DNA of 64,000 bases from Phycobacter azelaicus (GTDB taxonomy: Bacteria; Pseudomonadota; Alphaproteobacteria; Rhodobacterales; Rhodobacteraceae), in assembly GCF_014884385.1 (NCBI RefSeq), contig NZ_WKFH01000003.1:930001-994000 (forward strand). The letters are read 5' to 3'. A program made the translations under genes and the position numbers. The notes under the pieces were generated by a model. It did not search any database. It was not told where the DNA came from and saw only the letters and a list, made by a program, of their open reading frames with translations. Numbering within the stretch: the stretch's first letter is position 1; each line of letters begins with the position of its first letter. Shown piece after piece: positions 8,045 to 16,792 of the stretch.

Positions 8045-8869
8045 ATGACCAGCATTCTGACCAACAACGGCGCAATGGTTGCGCTGCAGACCCTGAAGAC
8101 CATCAACAACAACCTGGAGAGCACTCAGAACGCTATCTCCACCGGTAAAGAGGTTGCTTCCGCCAAGGACAACTCGGCCATCTGGGCGATCTCCAAAGTT
8201 ATGGAATCGGACGTTGCAGGCTTCAACGCCGTGTCCGACTCTCTGGCGCTGGGTGAATCCACTGTGGCGGTTGCAACCGCCGGTGCTGAGCAAATCACCG
8301 AACTCCTGAAAGAGATGAAGGAGAAGGTGGTTGCGGCAACTGGTGAAAACGTCGACAACGACAAGATCACTGCTGACGTTGACGAGCTGAAGAACCAGAT
8401 CACCTCGATCATCTCCGCTTCGCAGTTCAATGGTGCAAACCTGCTGAACAGCGCTGGTGGTGACATCACCGTTCTGTCCTCGCTCGACCGTGACTCCACT
8501 GGCGCCGTTACTTCGGCCAACATAACTGTTTCGTCAGTTGATTTCGAGTCCAACCTGGACCTGACCACCGTTGATGTGTCTTCCTCGACTGCTGCCGATG
8601 CATCGATCAGCGAGATCGAAGCACTGATCCAGACTGCAGTTGACGGCGCTGCCGCACTGGGCGCATCCGCTGCCCGGATCGAAAAGCAGTCCGAATTCGT
8701 GTCGAAAGTGACCGACGCGATGAAGAGCGGTATCGGCTCGCTTGTGGATACCGACATGGAAGAAGCCTCCGCACGACTGAAAGCTCTGCAGACGCAGCAG
8801 CAGCTTGGCGTACAGGCTCTCTCTATTGCCAACTCGGCACCGCAGACCCTGCAGCAGCTGTTCCGTTAA
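8045..8869 (+). CDS. fliC: Flagellin
   Basis: Filament subunit of 274 residues, exported by the flagellar type III system and assembled outside the cell. The N-terminal D0/D1 region shows TSILTNNGAMVALQTLKTIN and the conserved STGKEVASAKDNSAIWAISK; the C-terminal D0/D1 helices end in QLGVQALSIANSAPQTLQQL followed by a terminal Arg. The central variable region is short, as in many alphaproteobacterial flagellins. The ATG at 8045 is preceded by AAGGA at 9-nt spacing. It is followed by a strong hairpin and then flaF and flbT, which control flagellin synthesis. Confidence 0.95.
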   Translation: MTSILTNNGAMVALQTLKTINNNLESTQNAISTGKEVASAKDNSAIWAISKVMESDVAGFNAVSDSLALGESTVAVATAGAEQITELLKEMKEKVVAATGENVDNDKITADVDELKNQITSIISASQFNGANLLNSAGGDITVLSSLDRDSTGAVTSANITVSSVDFESNLDLTTVDVSSSTAADASISEIEALIQTAVDGAAALGASAARIEKQSEFVSKVTDAMKSGIGSLVDTDMEEASARLKALQTQQQLGVQALSIANSAPQTLQQLFR

Positions 8870-8879
8870 ACGGCTTGAT

Positions 8880-8904
8880 CCGGGGCGCGCCAGGCGCGCC
8901 CCGG
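8880..8904 (+). terminator. Strong GC hairpin after flagellin gene
   Basis: Ten-base arms CCGGGGCGCG and CGCGCCCCGG around a 5-nt loop, starting 11 bp after the flagellin stop. There is no clean U-run, so it may stabilise the abundant flagellin mRNA or terminate partially, allowing reduced transcription into flaF-flbT. Confidence 0.6.
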
Positions 8905-8951
8905 TCCTCTATTCTCAGAGAACCTGAAGAAACAGTACGTTAGGAAAACAC

Positions 8952-9323
8952 GTGAATGCCCTTCTGAATGCGAAGCGCGCCTATTCGGCGGCAAAAGCCC
9001 CGACACGCACACCGAAAGACCTGGAGTTCGAGGCGATTGCTCGGATTACGCACCGCATGATTAGCGCATCAAAGCAGGGGCCAGAGGGATTTTCTGCACT
9101 TGCCGAAGCGCTGACTGAAAATCGCAAACTGTGGCAGATTTTTCAAACAGATGTCACCAGCGCGGACAACGGACTTCCCGAAGACCTGAAAGAGCAGATC
9201 CTCTATCTCGCGGCGTTCACAACTCAGTACACCAGCCGGATCCTGGCCCGCAAAGCGGGAGTCGGCCCCCTGGTAGAAATCAATACGGCCATCATGCGTG
9301 GCCTGCGCAGCGGAGCATCCTGA
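8952..9323 (+). CDS. flaF: Flagellar biosynthesis regulator FlaF
   Basis: 123-residue FlaF, which in Caulobacter is needed for flagellin synthesis or secretion and works opposite FlbT. Family features visible are the N-terminal AKRAYSAAKAPTRTPKDLEF, the central ENRKLWQIFQTDV and DLKEQILYLAAFTTQYTSRI. The start is GTG (8952), preceded by an AGGA element about 8 nt upstream; no better in-frame ATG exists. It lies between flagellin and flbT, 2 nt before the latter, the conserved alphaproteobacterial order. Confidence 0.9.
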   Translation: MNALLNAKRAYSAAKAPTRTPKDLEFEAIARITHRMISASKQGPEGFSALAEALTENRKLWQIFQTDVTSADNGLPEDLKEQILYLAAFTTQYTSRILARKAGVGPLVEINTAIMRGLRSGAS

Positions 9324-9325
9324 AT

Positions 9326-9730
9326 ATGAGCGGTCTGGTCCTCAAACTTGCCCCAAAAGAACGCGTCCTCGTGAACGGCGCGGTTATCGAGAACGGAGAT
9401 CGACGCAGCCGTCTCTCCATCGTCACACCTGATGCCAACATCTTGCGTTTGCGGGATGCGATTCATCCCGAAGAAGCCAATACCCCGGTACGACGTGTCT
9501 GCTATGCAGCACAGCTTGTACTGTCTGGTGATGTTGATCCCGAAGAGGACCGGCTCCCGATGCTACGCCGCATCGAAGAGTTGAGCCAGGTTTTCACGGA
9601 TTCCGACAGCAGAGCAGCCCTGGCCGAGGCCACGGATTCGCTGCTGAACAACAACCACTATCGCTGCCTCAAGGCACTGCGCGCCCTATTGCCGCGTGAA
9701 GAGCGCCTGATGGCCATTCGTCCGTCATGA
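9326..9730 (+). CDS. flbT: Flagellin mRNA regulator FlbT
   Basis: 134 residues. FlbT is a post-transcriptional regulator of flagellin mRNA that acts on the 5' leader. The protein starts with MSGLVLKLAPKERVLVNGAV, the typical FlbT opening, and contains LRLRDAIHPEEANTPVRR and a Leu-rich C-terminal helix (YRCLKALRALLPREERLM). The start at 9326 lies 2 nt after flaF; upstream in-frame codons overlap flaF and are not family-like. Its end overlaps the truncated DUF1217 gene by 4 bases. Confidence 0.92.
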   Translation: MSGLVLKLAPKERVLVNGAVIENGDRRSRLSIVTPDANILRLRDAIHPEEANTPVRRVCYAAQLVLSGDVDPEEDRLPMLRRIEELSQVFTDSDSRAALAEATDSLLNNNHYRCLKALRALLPREERLMAIRPS

Positions 9731-10016
9731 TACTGTATCAGCCGATCATACCCACCGATGGCATTGCAGGATGGAAATTCCTGCAATCCACCTACGACAA
9801 GCAGTTTGATACCTTTTCGAAGGATCCTGTTTTGTCCCGGGAAAGCGACTATTTTCTCGAGAATATCGGTAAGGTGAAAACGGCTTCAGATCTGGTCAAA
9901 GACACGCGGCTTCTGGGCATCGCTCTTGGTGCCTTTGGCCTTGATGATCAACTTCCGATGAAAGCACTCGTACAGCGCGTGCTCGAAGACGGCTCTTCGG
10001 CTGATGATGCTCTGGC
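9727..10016 (+). pseudogene. DUF1217 flagellar protein gene, cut by the IS21 element
   Basis: The first 96 codons of a DUF1217-family gene, which normally follows flbT in Rhodobacteraceae and encodes a protein of roughly 250 residues of unknown flagellar role. It starts at an ATG overlapping the flbT stop (ATGA). Recognisable text includes GIAGWKFLQSTYDKQFDTF and SRESDYFLENIGKVKTASDL. After codon 96 the frame runs into the IS end and stops at 10032 with four IS-derived residues. The rest of the gene is not on the far side of the element, so this is a remnant, not a simple insertion. Confidence 0.85.
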
Positions 10017-10046
10017 TGTTGATTGTCACTGAGAACTGACCCGGTA
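10017..10046 (+). repeat. IS21 left terminal inverted repeat
   Basis: 30 bp starting TGTTGATTGTCACTGAGAAC and ending TGACCCGGTA; it is the perfect reverse complement of 12483-12512. A second, related copy ATTGTCACTGAGAATTGACC lies at 10056-10075, typical of the multiple transposase-binding repeats at IS21 ends. Confidence 0.92.
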
Positions 10047-10129
10047 GCCCTATAAATTGTCACTGAGAATTGACCCATGTGAACACACTTCCCCGACGGT
10101 TTTGGTTGGGGGGATTAGGAGTGATCGAC

Positions 10130-11659
10130 ATGGGATTTTTGAGTGTCATTCGACGCTGGGCATTGCGTGACAAAATGCCAATCAGGGAGATTGCCCGGCG
10201 GACGGGTTTGTCTCGGAACACGATCAAGAAGTATCTGCGTGAAGGTGCGGTGGAACCGCAGTTCAAGACGCCCAAGCGTCCAAGCAAGCTGGACCCCTAC
10301 GCGGATCGGCTGTCAGCCTGGCTTTTAATCCAGACGCGGAAGTCACGCAAAGAGCGGCGGACAGTGAAGCAAATGCATGCTGATCTTGTGAAGCTGGGAT
10401 ATAATGGTTCCTATGAACGCGTGGCAGCTTTCGCCCGGGCATGGCGTGAAGATCGGCATCGAGCGGAACAGACGACGGGGCGCGGCACCTACGTGCCTTT
10501 GGTGTTCGCGCCCGGCGAAGCCTTCCAATTCGATTGGAGCGAGGACTGGGCCAACATCGGCGGTGAGCGCGTCAAACTTCAGGTCGCTCATATCAAGCTA
10601 TCGCACAGCCGCGCTTTCTTGGTGCGGGCCTACCCGCTGCAAACGCACGAGATGCTGTTTGACGCCCACTGGCATGCATTCCGCGTGTTCGGCGGTGTGC
10701 CTGGTCGCGGGATCTATGACAATATGAAGACCGCCGTTGATCGTGTGGGCAAAGGCAAGCAGCGGGACGTCAATGCACGCTTCAAGGCTATGGCCAGCCA
10801 CTACGTGTTTGAGCCCGAGTTCTGCAATCCGGCGGCCGGTTGGGAGAAAGGCCAGGTTGAGAAGAACGTGCAGGATGCGCGCAACCGCATGTGGCAGGTC
10901 ATGCCGGTCTGCGCCGATCTGGCAGAGCTGAACCAATGGCTTGAAGATCGCTGTATCGCCCTTTGGACAGAGACGCCGCACAAGGCTTTGCCGGGGTCCA
11001 TCGCTGACGTGTGGGAGGCCGAGAAGCCTACGCTGATGGCACTGCCGCCGGCATTCGATGGCTTTATCGAACACAGTAAGCGTGTGTCACCCACATGCCT
11101 GATCACTTTCGAACGCAATCGCTACAGCGTTCCCGCCAGCTTTGCGAACCGCCGTGTCAGTTTGCATGTCTATCCCGAACGGCTGATCGTGGTCGCTGAA
11201 GGGCAAACGGTTTGCAAGCATGCGCGGATCATCGAGCGGTCTCATCGCAAGCCCGGCAAGGTCATCTATGACTGGCGCCACTATCTCGCTGTTATCCAAC
11301 GCAAACCGGGCGCACTTCGGAATGGTGCGCCGTTCACGGAGATGCCGGATGCCTTCCGTCAATTGCAGGATCACATGCTGCGTAAAGAAGGCGGTGACCG
11401 AGAGATGGTCGACATTCTGTCTTTGGTCCTTCAGCACAACGAAGAGGACGTTTTGTGTGCAGTGGAGCTGGCACTTGAAGCAGGCGTCCCCACCAAGACG
11501 CACATCCTGAACCTGTTGCATCGATTGATCGACCGCAGACCGACAGATCACCCCGAGGTCGATCCGCCGGACGCACTGGCATTGCAGACAACGCCAGTGG
11601 CCAACGTCGGTCGCTATGACGGGTTGCGACAGACTGAGGAGAAGCGCCATGCGTCATGA
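10130..11659 (+). CDS. istA: IS21-family transposase IstA
   Basis: DDE recombinase that catalyses IS21 transposition; 509 residues from ATG 10130. An N-terminal helix-turn-helix is seen at residues 14-37 ([18 protein letters not shown]). The catalytic core follows: FQFDWSEDW (first Asp), [13 protein letters not shown] (second Asp) and [13 protein letters not shown] (Glu). Start choice: ATG 10130 has GGAG 9 nt upstream, while in-frame TTG 10070 and GTG 10079 lie in the repeat region. The 3' end overlaps istB by 11 bp. No frameshift or stop interrupts the frame. Confidence 0.93.
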   Translation: MGFLSVIRRWALRDKMPIREIARRTGLSRNTIKKYLREGAVEPQFKTPKRPSKLDPYADRLSAWLLIQTRKSRKERRTVKQMHADLVKLGYNGSYERVAAFARAWREDRHRAEQTTGRGTYVPLVFAPGEAFQFDWSEDWANIGGERVKLQVAHIKLSHSRAFLVRAYPLQTHEMLFDAHWHAFRVFGGVPGRGIYDNMKTAVDRVGKGKQRDVNARFKAMASHYVFEPEFCNPAAGWEKGQVEKNVQDARNRMWQVMPVCADLAELNQWLEDRCIALWTETPHKALPGSIADVWEAEKPTLMALPPAFDGFIEHSKRVSPTCLITFERNRYSVPASFANRRVSLHVYPERLIVVAEGQTVCKHARIIERSHRKPGKVIYDWRHYLAVIQRKPGALRNGAPFTEMPDAFRQLQDHMLRKEGGDREMVDILSLVLQHNEEDVLCAVELALEAGVPTKTHILNLLHRLIDRRPTDHPEVDPPDALALQTTPVANVGRYDGLRQTEEKRHAS

Positions 11660-12440
11660 CCCAGCAGGAGCCTCTATCGTCATCATGCTGCGCAGTCTTA
11701 AGCTCTATGGCATGGCAAATGCGATTGAAGACTTGGTCGCCCAGGGCGCGCCAGCGTTCGAAGCTGCCACACCAATGCTGTCACAGCTGCTCAAGGCCGA
11801 GATCGCCGAACGCGAGGTACGGTCCATCGCCTACCACACGAAGGTCGCCCGCTTCCCCGCATACAAGGATCTGACGGGCTTCGACTTTGCATCGAGTGAG
11901 ATCAACGAAGCGACAGTGCGGCAGCTACACCGATGCGAGTTTATCGAAGCGGCCGAGAATGTCGTTTTGATCGGCGGTCCCGGAACGGGCAAGAGCCACA
12001 CAGCCACAGCAATCGGCGTCCAAGCCATCGAACATCACCGGCGTAAGGTGCGCTTCTTCTCGACCGTGGAATTGGTCAACGCGCTGGAGCAGGAGAAGGC
12101 GCTTGGTAAGGCAGGGAAACTGGCTGAGATGCTGACGAAGGTCGACTTGGTCATCTTGGACGAACTCGGCTACCTGCCGTTCAGTTCATCTGGCGGGGCG
12201 CTGCTCTTCCATCTGCTCAGCAAGCTCTACGAGCGCACCAGCGTCATCATCACCACAAACCTCAGCTTCTCAGAATGGGCGCAGGTCTTCGGGGATGCAA
12301 AGATGACAACCGCGCTCCTCGATAGGCTGACTCACCGCTGCCACATCCTCGAAACCGGAAACGACAGCTACCGCTTCAAGGCCAGCGCTGAGGCTGCAAA
12401 AAAAACACGAAAGGAGGCCAAAACATTGACCGCGTCATAA
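11649..12440 (+). CDS. istB: IS21-family transposition helper ATPase IstB
   Basis: AAA+ ATPase related to DnaC that assembles target DNA for IstA; 263 residues. Walker [16 protein letters not shown] is near residue 107 and Walker [16 protein letters not shown] near residue 168. Sensor-like TNLSFSEW and [11 protein letters not shown] follow. The ATG at 11649 has GAGGAG 6 nt upstream and lies within the istA end, matching the coupled istA-istB architecture of the family. Confidence 0.94.
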   Translation: MRHDPAGASIVIMLRSLKLYGMANAIEDLVAQGAPAFEAATPMLSQLLKAEIAEREVRSIAYHTKVARFPAYKDLTGFDFASSEINEATVRQLHRCEFIEAAENVVLIGGPGTGKSHTATAIGVQAIEHHRRKVRFFSTVELVNALEQEKALGKAGKLAEMLTKVDLVILDELGYLPFSSSGGALLFHLLSKLYERTSVIITTNLSFSEWAQVFGDAKMTTALLDRLTHRCHILETGNDSYRFKASAEAAKKTRKEAKTLTAS

Positions 12441-12482
12441 ACCACGACGCATAACTGAGGGTGGGTCAAATCTCGGTGAAAA

Positions 12483-12512
12483 TACCGGGTCAGTTCTCAG
12501 TGACAATCAACA
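12483..12512 (-). repeat. IS21 right terminal inverted repeat
   Basis: Perfect 30-bp inverted copy of 10017-10046. A degenerate second repeat (read on the minus strand as TTTTCACCGAGATTTGACCC) lies just inside at 12464-12483. The outer edge abuts the truncated motB reading frame. Confidence 0.9.
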
Positions 12513-13212
12513 GTGTTGCATCCGCCCGTGAATGGGACAGTTGCCAAACAGGGTTCTTGGCCAAGACGAGCGGCTGCGAACGGGTGTGGCCACCGATTGC
12601 AATGCCATTGGAAACTGTGCCGCTTACTCGCGCGACCATGCGGGTCAGATCACGAAACAAAGGGGTCGGCTCTGCCGTACCATCGACAAAAAGAGGCGCG
12701 TCTTCGGTATCGAACAGCTCGATGATCAGACCCTCGTCAGAAACACGCGTCACGATGTGGCGGGCCAGATCGGTCGCCACCATGCTTTCACCGCCCCGAC
12801 CGCGCAGTTCCTCTTCGATGACGCGGAAAATCTCTTCCTGGGCTGCTCGCTCATCCTCGCTGACGACTCCGGTTTCCCCTTGAGCCTGCCTTGCATTCAT
12901 CGGATTCTGATCCGTGGCACCTGTTCCGCTTTGCGGTTTGATGTCCTCGGTGAACATGCTGTCGCCACTGAAGGCGCCATTACCACCGCCCGAAACACGG
13001 CTCAGCGGGATGGAGGGCGAGAAGTAATCCGCCAAACCTTTTCGCTGTTTTTCGGTTGTGGCGTTCAGCAGCCACATGAGAAGGAAGAAAGCCATCATCG
13101 CGGTCACGAAGTCGGCATAGGCCACTTTCCATGCGCCGCCATGGTGGCCATCTCCACCACCAGACTTTTTCTTCTTGATAATAATCGGAGCTGCGTTGCC
13201 TTGAGCGCTCAT
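12513..13212 (-). pseudogene. motB: motB, flagellar stator gene truncated at its 3' end by IS21
   Basis: N-terminal 233 codons of MotB, the stator subunit that anchors to peptidoglycan and conducts ions with MotA. The single membrane helix is AYADFVTAMMAFFLLMWLLN, which includes the essential ion-binding Asp (YADF). The OmpA-like peptidoglycan-binding domain begins (IAIGGHTRSQPL, WQLSHSRADAT) but is cut mid-domain at the IS end. The frame then reads seven IS-derived residues and stops at 12490, so the anchor is lost and stator function is unlikely. Start: ATG 13212 rather than an in-frame TTG at 13239. A CtrA box lies upstream. Confidence 0.9.
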
Positions 13213-13259
13213 ATCAACCACCACTTTTTTCACCCACAACTGGGGTATCAGGCGGTTCG

Positions 13260-13275
13260 TTAAGCGGGCCTTAAC
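13260..13275. promoter_or_regulatory. CtrA-binding box upstream of motB
   Basis: TTAAGCGGGCCTTAAC is a perfect match to TTAA-N7-TTAAC, centred about 55 bp upstream of the motB start. CtrA is the known activator of flagellar genes in Rhodobacteraceae. The box survives although the gene it serves is truncated. An overlapping 7-bp inverted repeat TTAACAG/CTGTTAA (13271-13277, 13291-13297) may mark another operator. Confidence 0.6.
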
Positions 13276-13406
13276 AGCTAAAATTAGCGACTGTTAAGAC
13301 CTCTAAACAAATGATTTATAGACATAAATATGTTCTTAAGAGGCAAATCGCGTCGGCCATGCGTCAACCTGATGTCAACCCTGTGTCACGAATGTGGCAG
13401 AGAGGG

Positions 13407-13432
13407 GATCCCGCCACACAAATGGCGGGATC
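13407..13432 (-). terminator. Hairpin after the acyl-CoA synthetase gene
   Basis: Ten-base perfect arms GATCCCGCCA and TGGCGGGATC with a 6-nt loop, 11 nt downstream of the acyl-CoA synthetase stop on the minus strand. No U-run follows, so termination is likely but not certain. It would end the TRAP-dehydrogenase-ligase operon. Confidence 0.6.
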
Positions 13433-13443
13433 AAAAGGCTGCA

Positions 13444-15063
13444 TCAAACGTTCAAAAGGACATCGCCGAACGATTCGCGCAGCTTGTTCTTGAGAACCTT
13501 TCCAGTGCCGCCAAGGGGCAGGTCATCCGTGAAGACCACTTTGTCGGGGATCTGCCAGCTGGCCACCTTTCCATCATAATGGGCCAGCAGCTCTTCCTCG
13601 CTGAGGCTGTCGTCGCTACGCACCGCGATTACCACCGGTCGCTCATCCCATTTCGGATGACGCGCTGCTATGGCAGCGGCCTGGGCGATTTTGGGATGCG
13701 ACATGGCGATGTCTTCCAGCTCCACGGTCGAGATCCACTCCCCGCCAGATTTGATAATGTCCTTGGAGCGATCACGGATGATCATATAGCCATCTTCATC
13801 AATGGTGGCGACATCGCCGGTGTCGAACCAGCCATCTTCGGTCAGGGCGCTGGTGTCGTGACCAAAGTAGGTATCAATGATCCAGTGCCCGCGGATCTGC
13901 AACTCTCCCTGGGTTTTGCCGTCTTCCGGCAGGCGCTGGCCTTTGTCATCCACGATACGTAGCTCAACGCCATAAGGCGGACGCCCCTGCCCTTCGCGGA
14001 TCTTCCCCTGCTCTTCGACGCTCAGGTCGTCGTGCTTTTGCAGCAGGTTGTTGAGGGTGCCAAGCGGGCTGGTTTCGGTCATGCCCCAGGCGTGGATCAG
14101 CTCGACGCCATATTTGTCGCGGAAGGTGGGGATCATCACCGTCGGTAGGGCAGACCCGCCAACAACAGTGCGCTTCAGGCTTTCGGCCTTGCTGCCGGTT
14201 TTCTCAAGCGCTTGCAGCAGGCCCATCCAGATCGTCGGCACGCCCAACGCCAGGCTGACGCGCTCGCCGTCGATCAGCTTGACCAGGCTTTCGCCGTCCA
14301 GGTTCGGCCCCGGCAGCACCAGTTTCGCGCCCACAGCCGCTGTAATATAGGGAACCCCCCAGGCATTGACGTGGAACATCGGAACCACCGCCATCACCGT
14401 ATCGCGGGCCGAGATCGCCAGCCCGTCCGGCTGGTTGCCACCCAGCGAGTGCAGCACGGTGGTGCGGTGCGTGTATTGCACCCCCTTGGGATTTCCGGTC
14501 GTGCCAGAGGTATAGCACAGGCTGGAGGGCGTGTTTTCGTCCAGCTCGGGCCAGGTATTGTCATCGCTTTCGGCAGCCAGCAGCTCATCGTAGAACAGGA
14601 TGCCCGGCACCGCCTCGGCGGCGGCCTCATCGCGGGGCCCCATCAGGATGACGTGCTTGAGCGTGGTCAGATGCTCTTTCAGCTTACCCACCGCAGGCAC
14701 GAAGGTCGCATCGATGAACAGCACCTGATCGTCAGCGTGATTGATGATGTAGATCAGCTGCTCCGGCTTCAGGCGCGGATTGATCGTATGACAGATCATG
14801 CCGCCACCAGCGACGCCAAAGTAGATCTCAAGATGGCGGCGGTTGTTCCATGCTATGGTGCCGCAGCGCTCCCCTTCCTTGATGCCAAGGCGTTTCAGCG
14901 CGGCCGAGAGTTTGCGGGCATTCGCCTCGATCTCACCCCAGTTGGAATGCACCACCTCGCCCGAGGTCTCTACCGAGGTCACGGTGGTGTTGCCGTGGTA
15001 GCGGCCCGCATGTTCGATCAGTGAGCTGATCGTCAGCGGTTTGTGCATCATCTTGCCAAGCAT
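13444..15063 (-). CDS. Acyl-CoA synthetase (AMP-forming; DmdB-like group)
   Basis: 539-residue ANL-superfamily ligase that activates a carboxylic acid with ATP and CoA. The P-loop is YTSGTTGNPKG, and the A8 hinge region contains GWFDTGDVATID and DRSKDIIKSGGEWIS. The catalytic lysine is in GGTGKVLKNKL near the C terminus. The overall wording (MLGKMMHKPL opening, PMFHVNAWG, HAWGMTE) resembles the 3-methylmercaptopropionyl-CoA ligase/medium-chain group common in Roseobacters, but substrate cannot be assigned. Start ATG 15063 follows GGAGGAG; an earlier in-frame TTG lies within that ribosome site. Last gene of the minus-strand TRAP operon, 21 nt after the GMC gene. Confidence 0.85.
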   Translation of the reverse strand: MLGKMMHKPLTISSLIEHAGRYHGNTTVTSVETSGEVVHSNWGEIEANARKLSAALKRLGIKEGERCGTIAWNNRRHLEIYFGVAGGGMICHTINPRLKPEQLIYIINHADDQVLFIDATFVPAVGKLKEHLTTLKHVILMGPRDEAAAEAVPGILFYDELLAAESDDNTWPELDENTPSSLCYTSGTTGNPKGVQYTHRTTVLHSLGGNQPDGLAISARDTVMAVVPMFHVNAWGVPYITAAVGAKLVLPGPNLDGESLVKLIDGERVSLALGVPTIWMGLLQALEKTGSKAESLKRTVVGGSALPTVMIPTFRDKYGVELIHAWGMTETSPLGTLNNLLQKHDDLSVEEQGKIREGQGRPPYGVELRIVDDKGQRLPEDGKTQGELQIRGHWIIDTYFGHDTSALTEDGWFDTGDVATIDEDGYMIIRDRSKDIIKSGGEWISTVELEDIAMSHPKIAQAAAIAARHPKWDERPVVIAVRSDDSLSEEELLAHYDGKVASWQIPDKVVFTDDLPLGGTGKVLKNKLRESFGDVLLNV

Positions 15064-15084
15064 ATCGCTTTGCTCCTCCAAATT

Positions 15085-16707
15085 TCACTCGGCGGCCAGG
15101 GCCGCCCGGTTGCGGATCATATCCGCGGCTTTTTCCGCGATCATGATGGTCGGGGCGTTGGTATTGCCGCCGATCAGCCGAGGCATGATCGAAGCATCCA
15201 CAACGCGCAGCCCCTCCATGCCGCGTACTTTCAGTTCCGGATCGACGACCGCCATCTCGTCCTGCCCCATCCTGCAGGTTCCCACCGGATGATAGATCGT
15301 ATCCGACCGGGCGCGGATGTGCTGCTCCAACGCTGCGTCATCCGGTTCTCCTTCGATGAACAGCTCTTTGTGGATGTAGCCCTGCAAGGGAGGCGTCTCC
15401 ATGATCTGCCGCGTCTTGCGGATGCCCTTGATCATTACCGCCAGATCCTCGGGATCCGACAGGAATTGCGGATCGATCCGGGGCGGCGCCATCGGGTCGG
15501 CGGAGGTGAGTCCCACCGATCCACGTGATTTTGGGCGCAGCACGCAGACATGGCAGCTGAACCCATGCCCCATATGCAGCTTGCGCGCGTGATCGTCGAC
15601 GATTGAGATAACGAAATGCAGCTGCACATCAGCGCGATCCAGCGTCGGGTCGGTTTTTAGGAACGCTGCCCCCTCCGCAAACGGCGTAGCCAGCATGCCC
15701 TCGCCTCTCTTGCGCCAGTCATTGATGTGTTTCAGCAGATTGACGCTGCCGGGCAGCGAGATCCCGAAATTGTCCCGATCCTTGCTTTTGTAGGCGAGGG
15801 TGAAATCAAGGTGGTCCTGCAGGTTCTGCCCGACACCCGGCAGCTCATGCACCATGCCAATGCCATGCGGCGTGATATCCTCGGGCCTTCCAACACCCGA
15901 CAGCTGCAAAAGTTGCGGCGAGTTGAAGGCGCCACCGCAGAGGATCACCTCACGCCGCGCATTGACCGTCTCATTCTGGCTTCCCTTGCGATAGGCCACG
16001 CCGGTAGCCCGCTTGCCCTGAAAGAGAACCTTGGTGGCATGAGCGCCGGTAATCACGGTGAGGTTGCTGCGCTCCATCACCGGATGCAGATAGGCGGCGG
16101 CGGCCGAGCAACGTTCCCCGTTTTTGGCCTCCTCATGGAACTGCGTCACCTGATAAAGGCCGATCCCCTCGTTGTCGCCCGCGTTGAAATCCTCAACCTC
16201 GCGGATCTGCAGCGCCTTCCCGGCCTCGACAAAGGCGCGTGTGATCGGGCGCGGGGATTTCTGGTTGCTGACCTGCAAAGGGCCATCGCTCCCATGGGCC
16301 TCATCTTCGCCGCGCTCGTTATTTTCGGCGCGCTGGAAATAGGGCAACACATCCTGCCAACCCCAGCCGGGACAGCCGAGCGACGCCCATTCGTCATAAT
16401 CCCCTGCATGACCGCGTATATAGAGCATGGCATTGATCGCACTGGAGCCGCCCAGTGCCTTGCCGCGCGGCTGGTAACCTTTGCGCCCATTCAGGCCCGG
16501 TTGTGGTACAGTCTCGAAGGCCCAGTTGTTGATCTTTGGCCGCCCCGGCAGCATCGCCACCACCGCCGCAGGCGCGCGCACCAGGATGCTGTCACCGCGT
16601 CCGCCGGCCTCCAGCAGGCAAACGCTGATATTCGGATCCTCGCTGAGCCTTGAGGCCAGCGTCGAGCCTCCAGATCCCCCCCCAACAATCACATAATCAA
16701 ATTGCAT
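15085..16707 (-). CDS. GMC-family FAD dehydrogenase (choline/alcohol dehydrogenase-like)
   Basis: 540-residue glucose-methanol-choline oxidoreductase that oxidises an alcohol with FAD. The nucleotide motif [17 protein letters not shown] is at residues 5-21. GMC signature 1 reads [18 protein letters not shown] near residue 80, and the catalytic His region is [10 protein letters not shown] with [15 protein letters not shown] at the C terminus. BetA-like choline dehydrogenase is one option. The neighbours (TRAP transporter, lyase, acyl-CoA ligase, no betaine aldehyde dehydrogenase or betI) suggest another alcohol. Start ATG 16707 follows GGGAGGGG; an earlier TTG is inside that site. Confidence 0.82.
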   Translation of the reverse strand: MQFDYVIVGGGSGGSTLASRLSEDPNISVCLLEAGGRGDSILVRAPAAVVAMLPGRPKINNWAFETVPQPGLNGRKGYQPRGKALGGSSAINAMLYIRGHAGDYDEWASLGCPGWGWQDVLPYFQRAENNERGEDEAHGSDGPLQVSNQKSPRPITRAFVEAGKALQIREVEDFNAGDNEGIGLYQVTQFHEEAKNGERCSAAAAYLHPVMERSNLTVITGAHATKVLFQGKRATGVAYRKGSQNETVNARREVILCGGAFNSPQLLQLSGVGRPEDITPHGIGMVHELPGVGQNLQDHLDFTLAYKSKDRDNFGISLPGSVNLLKHINDWRKRGEGMLATPFAEGAAFLKTDPTLDRADVQLHFVISIVDDHARKLHMGHGFSCHVCVLRPKSRGSVGLTSADPMAPPRIDPQFLSDPEDLAVMIKGIRKTRQIMETPPLQGYIHKELFIEGEPDDAALEQHIRARSDTIYHPVGTCRMGQDEMAVVDPELKVRGMEGLRVVDASIMPRLIGGNTNAPTIMIAEKAADMIRNRAALAAE

Positions 16708-16792
16708 CGCTTCCCCTCCCAAGGTTGCATTTGATTCAAAGTGAACTCGGGAAGGGGCAGCCTGTCCATCTTTTCTCTACGTAAGGACGATC

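Larger units (their letters stand above)
10017..12512 (+). mobile_element. IS21-family insertion sequence, complete (2496 bp)
   Basis: The element is delimited by perfect 30-bp terminal inverted repeats beginning TGTTGATTGTCACTGAGAAC and carries istA and istB in the canonical overlapping order. Sub-terminal copies of the end sequence are present, as usual for IS21 transposase binding. The flanking octamers (gctctggc on the left, gtgttgca on the right) do not match, so there is no 4-8 bp target duplication. Both neighbouring genes, a DUF1217 gene and motB, are truncated exactly at the ends. The element looks intact and may still be active. Confidence 0.93.

Noticed and set aside
10009..12520. 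Target-site duplication around the IS21 element
   Set aside because: The flanking octamers gctctggc and gtgttgca differ, so no duplication can be claimed.
15085..16707. GMC enzyme as BetA in a glycine betaine operon
   Set aside because: No betB, betI or betC neighbours, and the adjacent genes point to another substrate; kept as a general GMC dehydrogenase.
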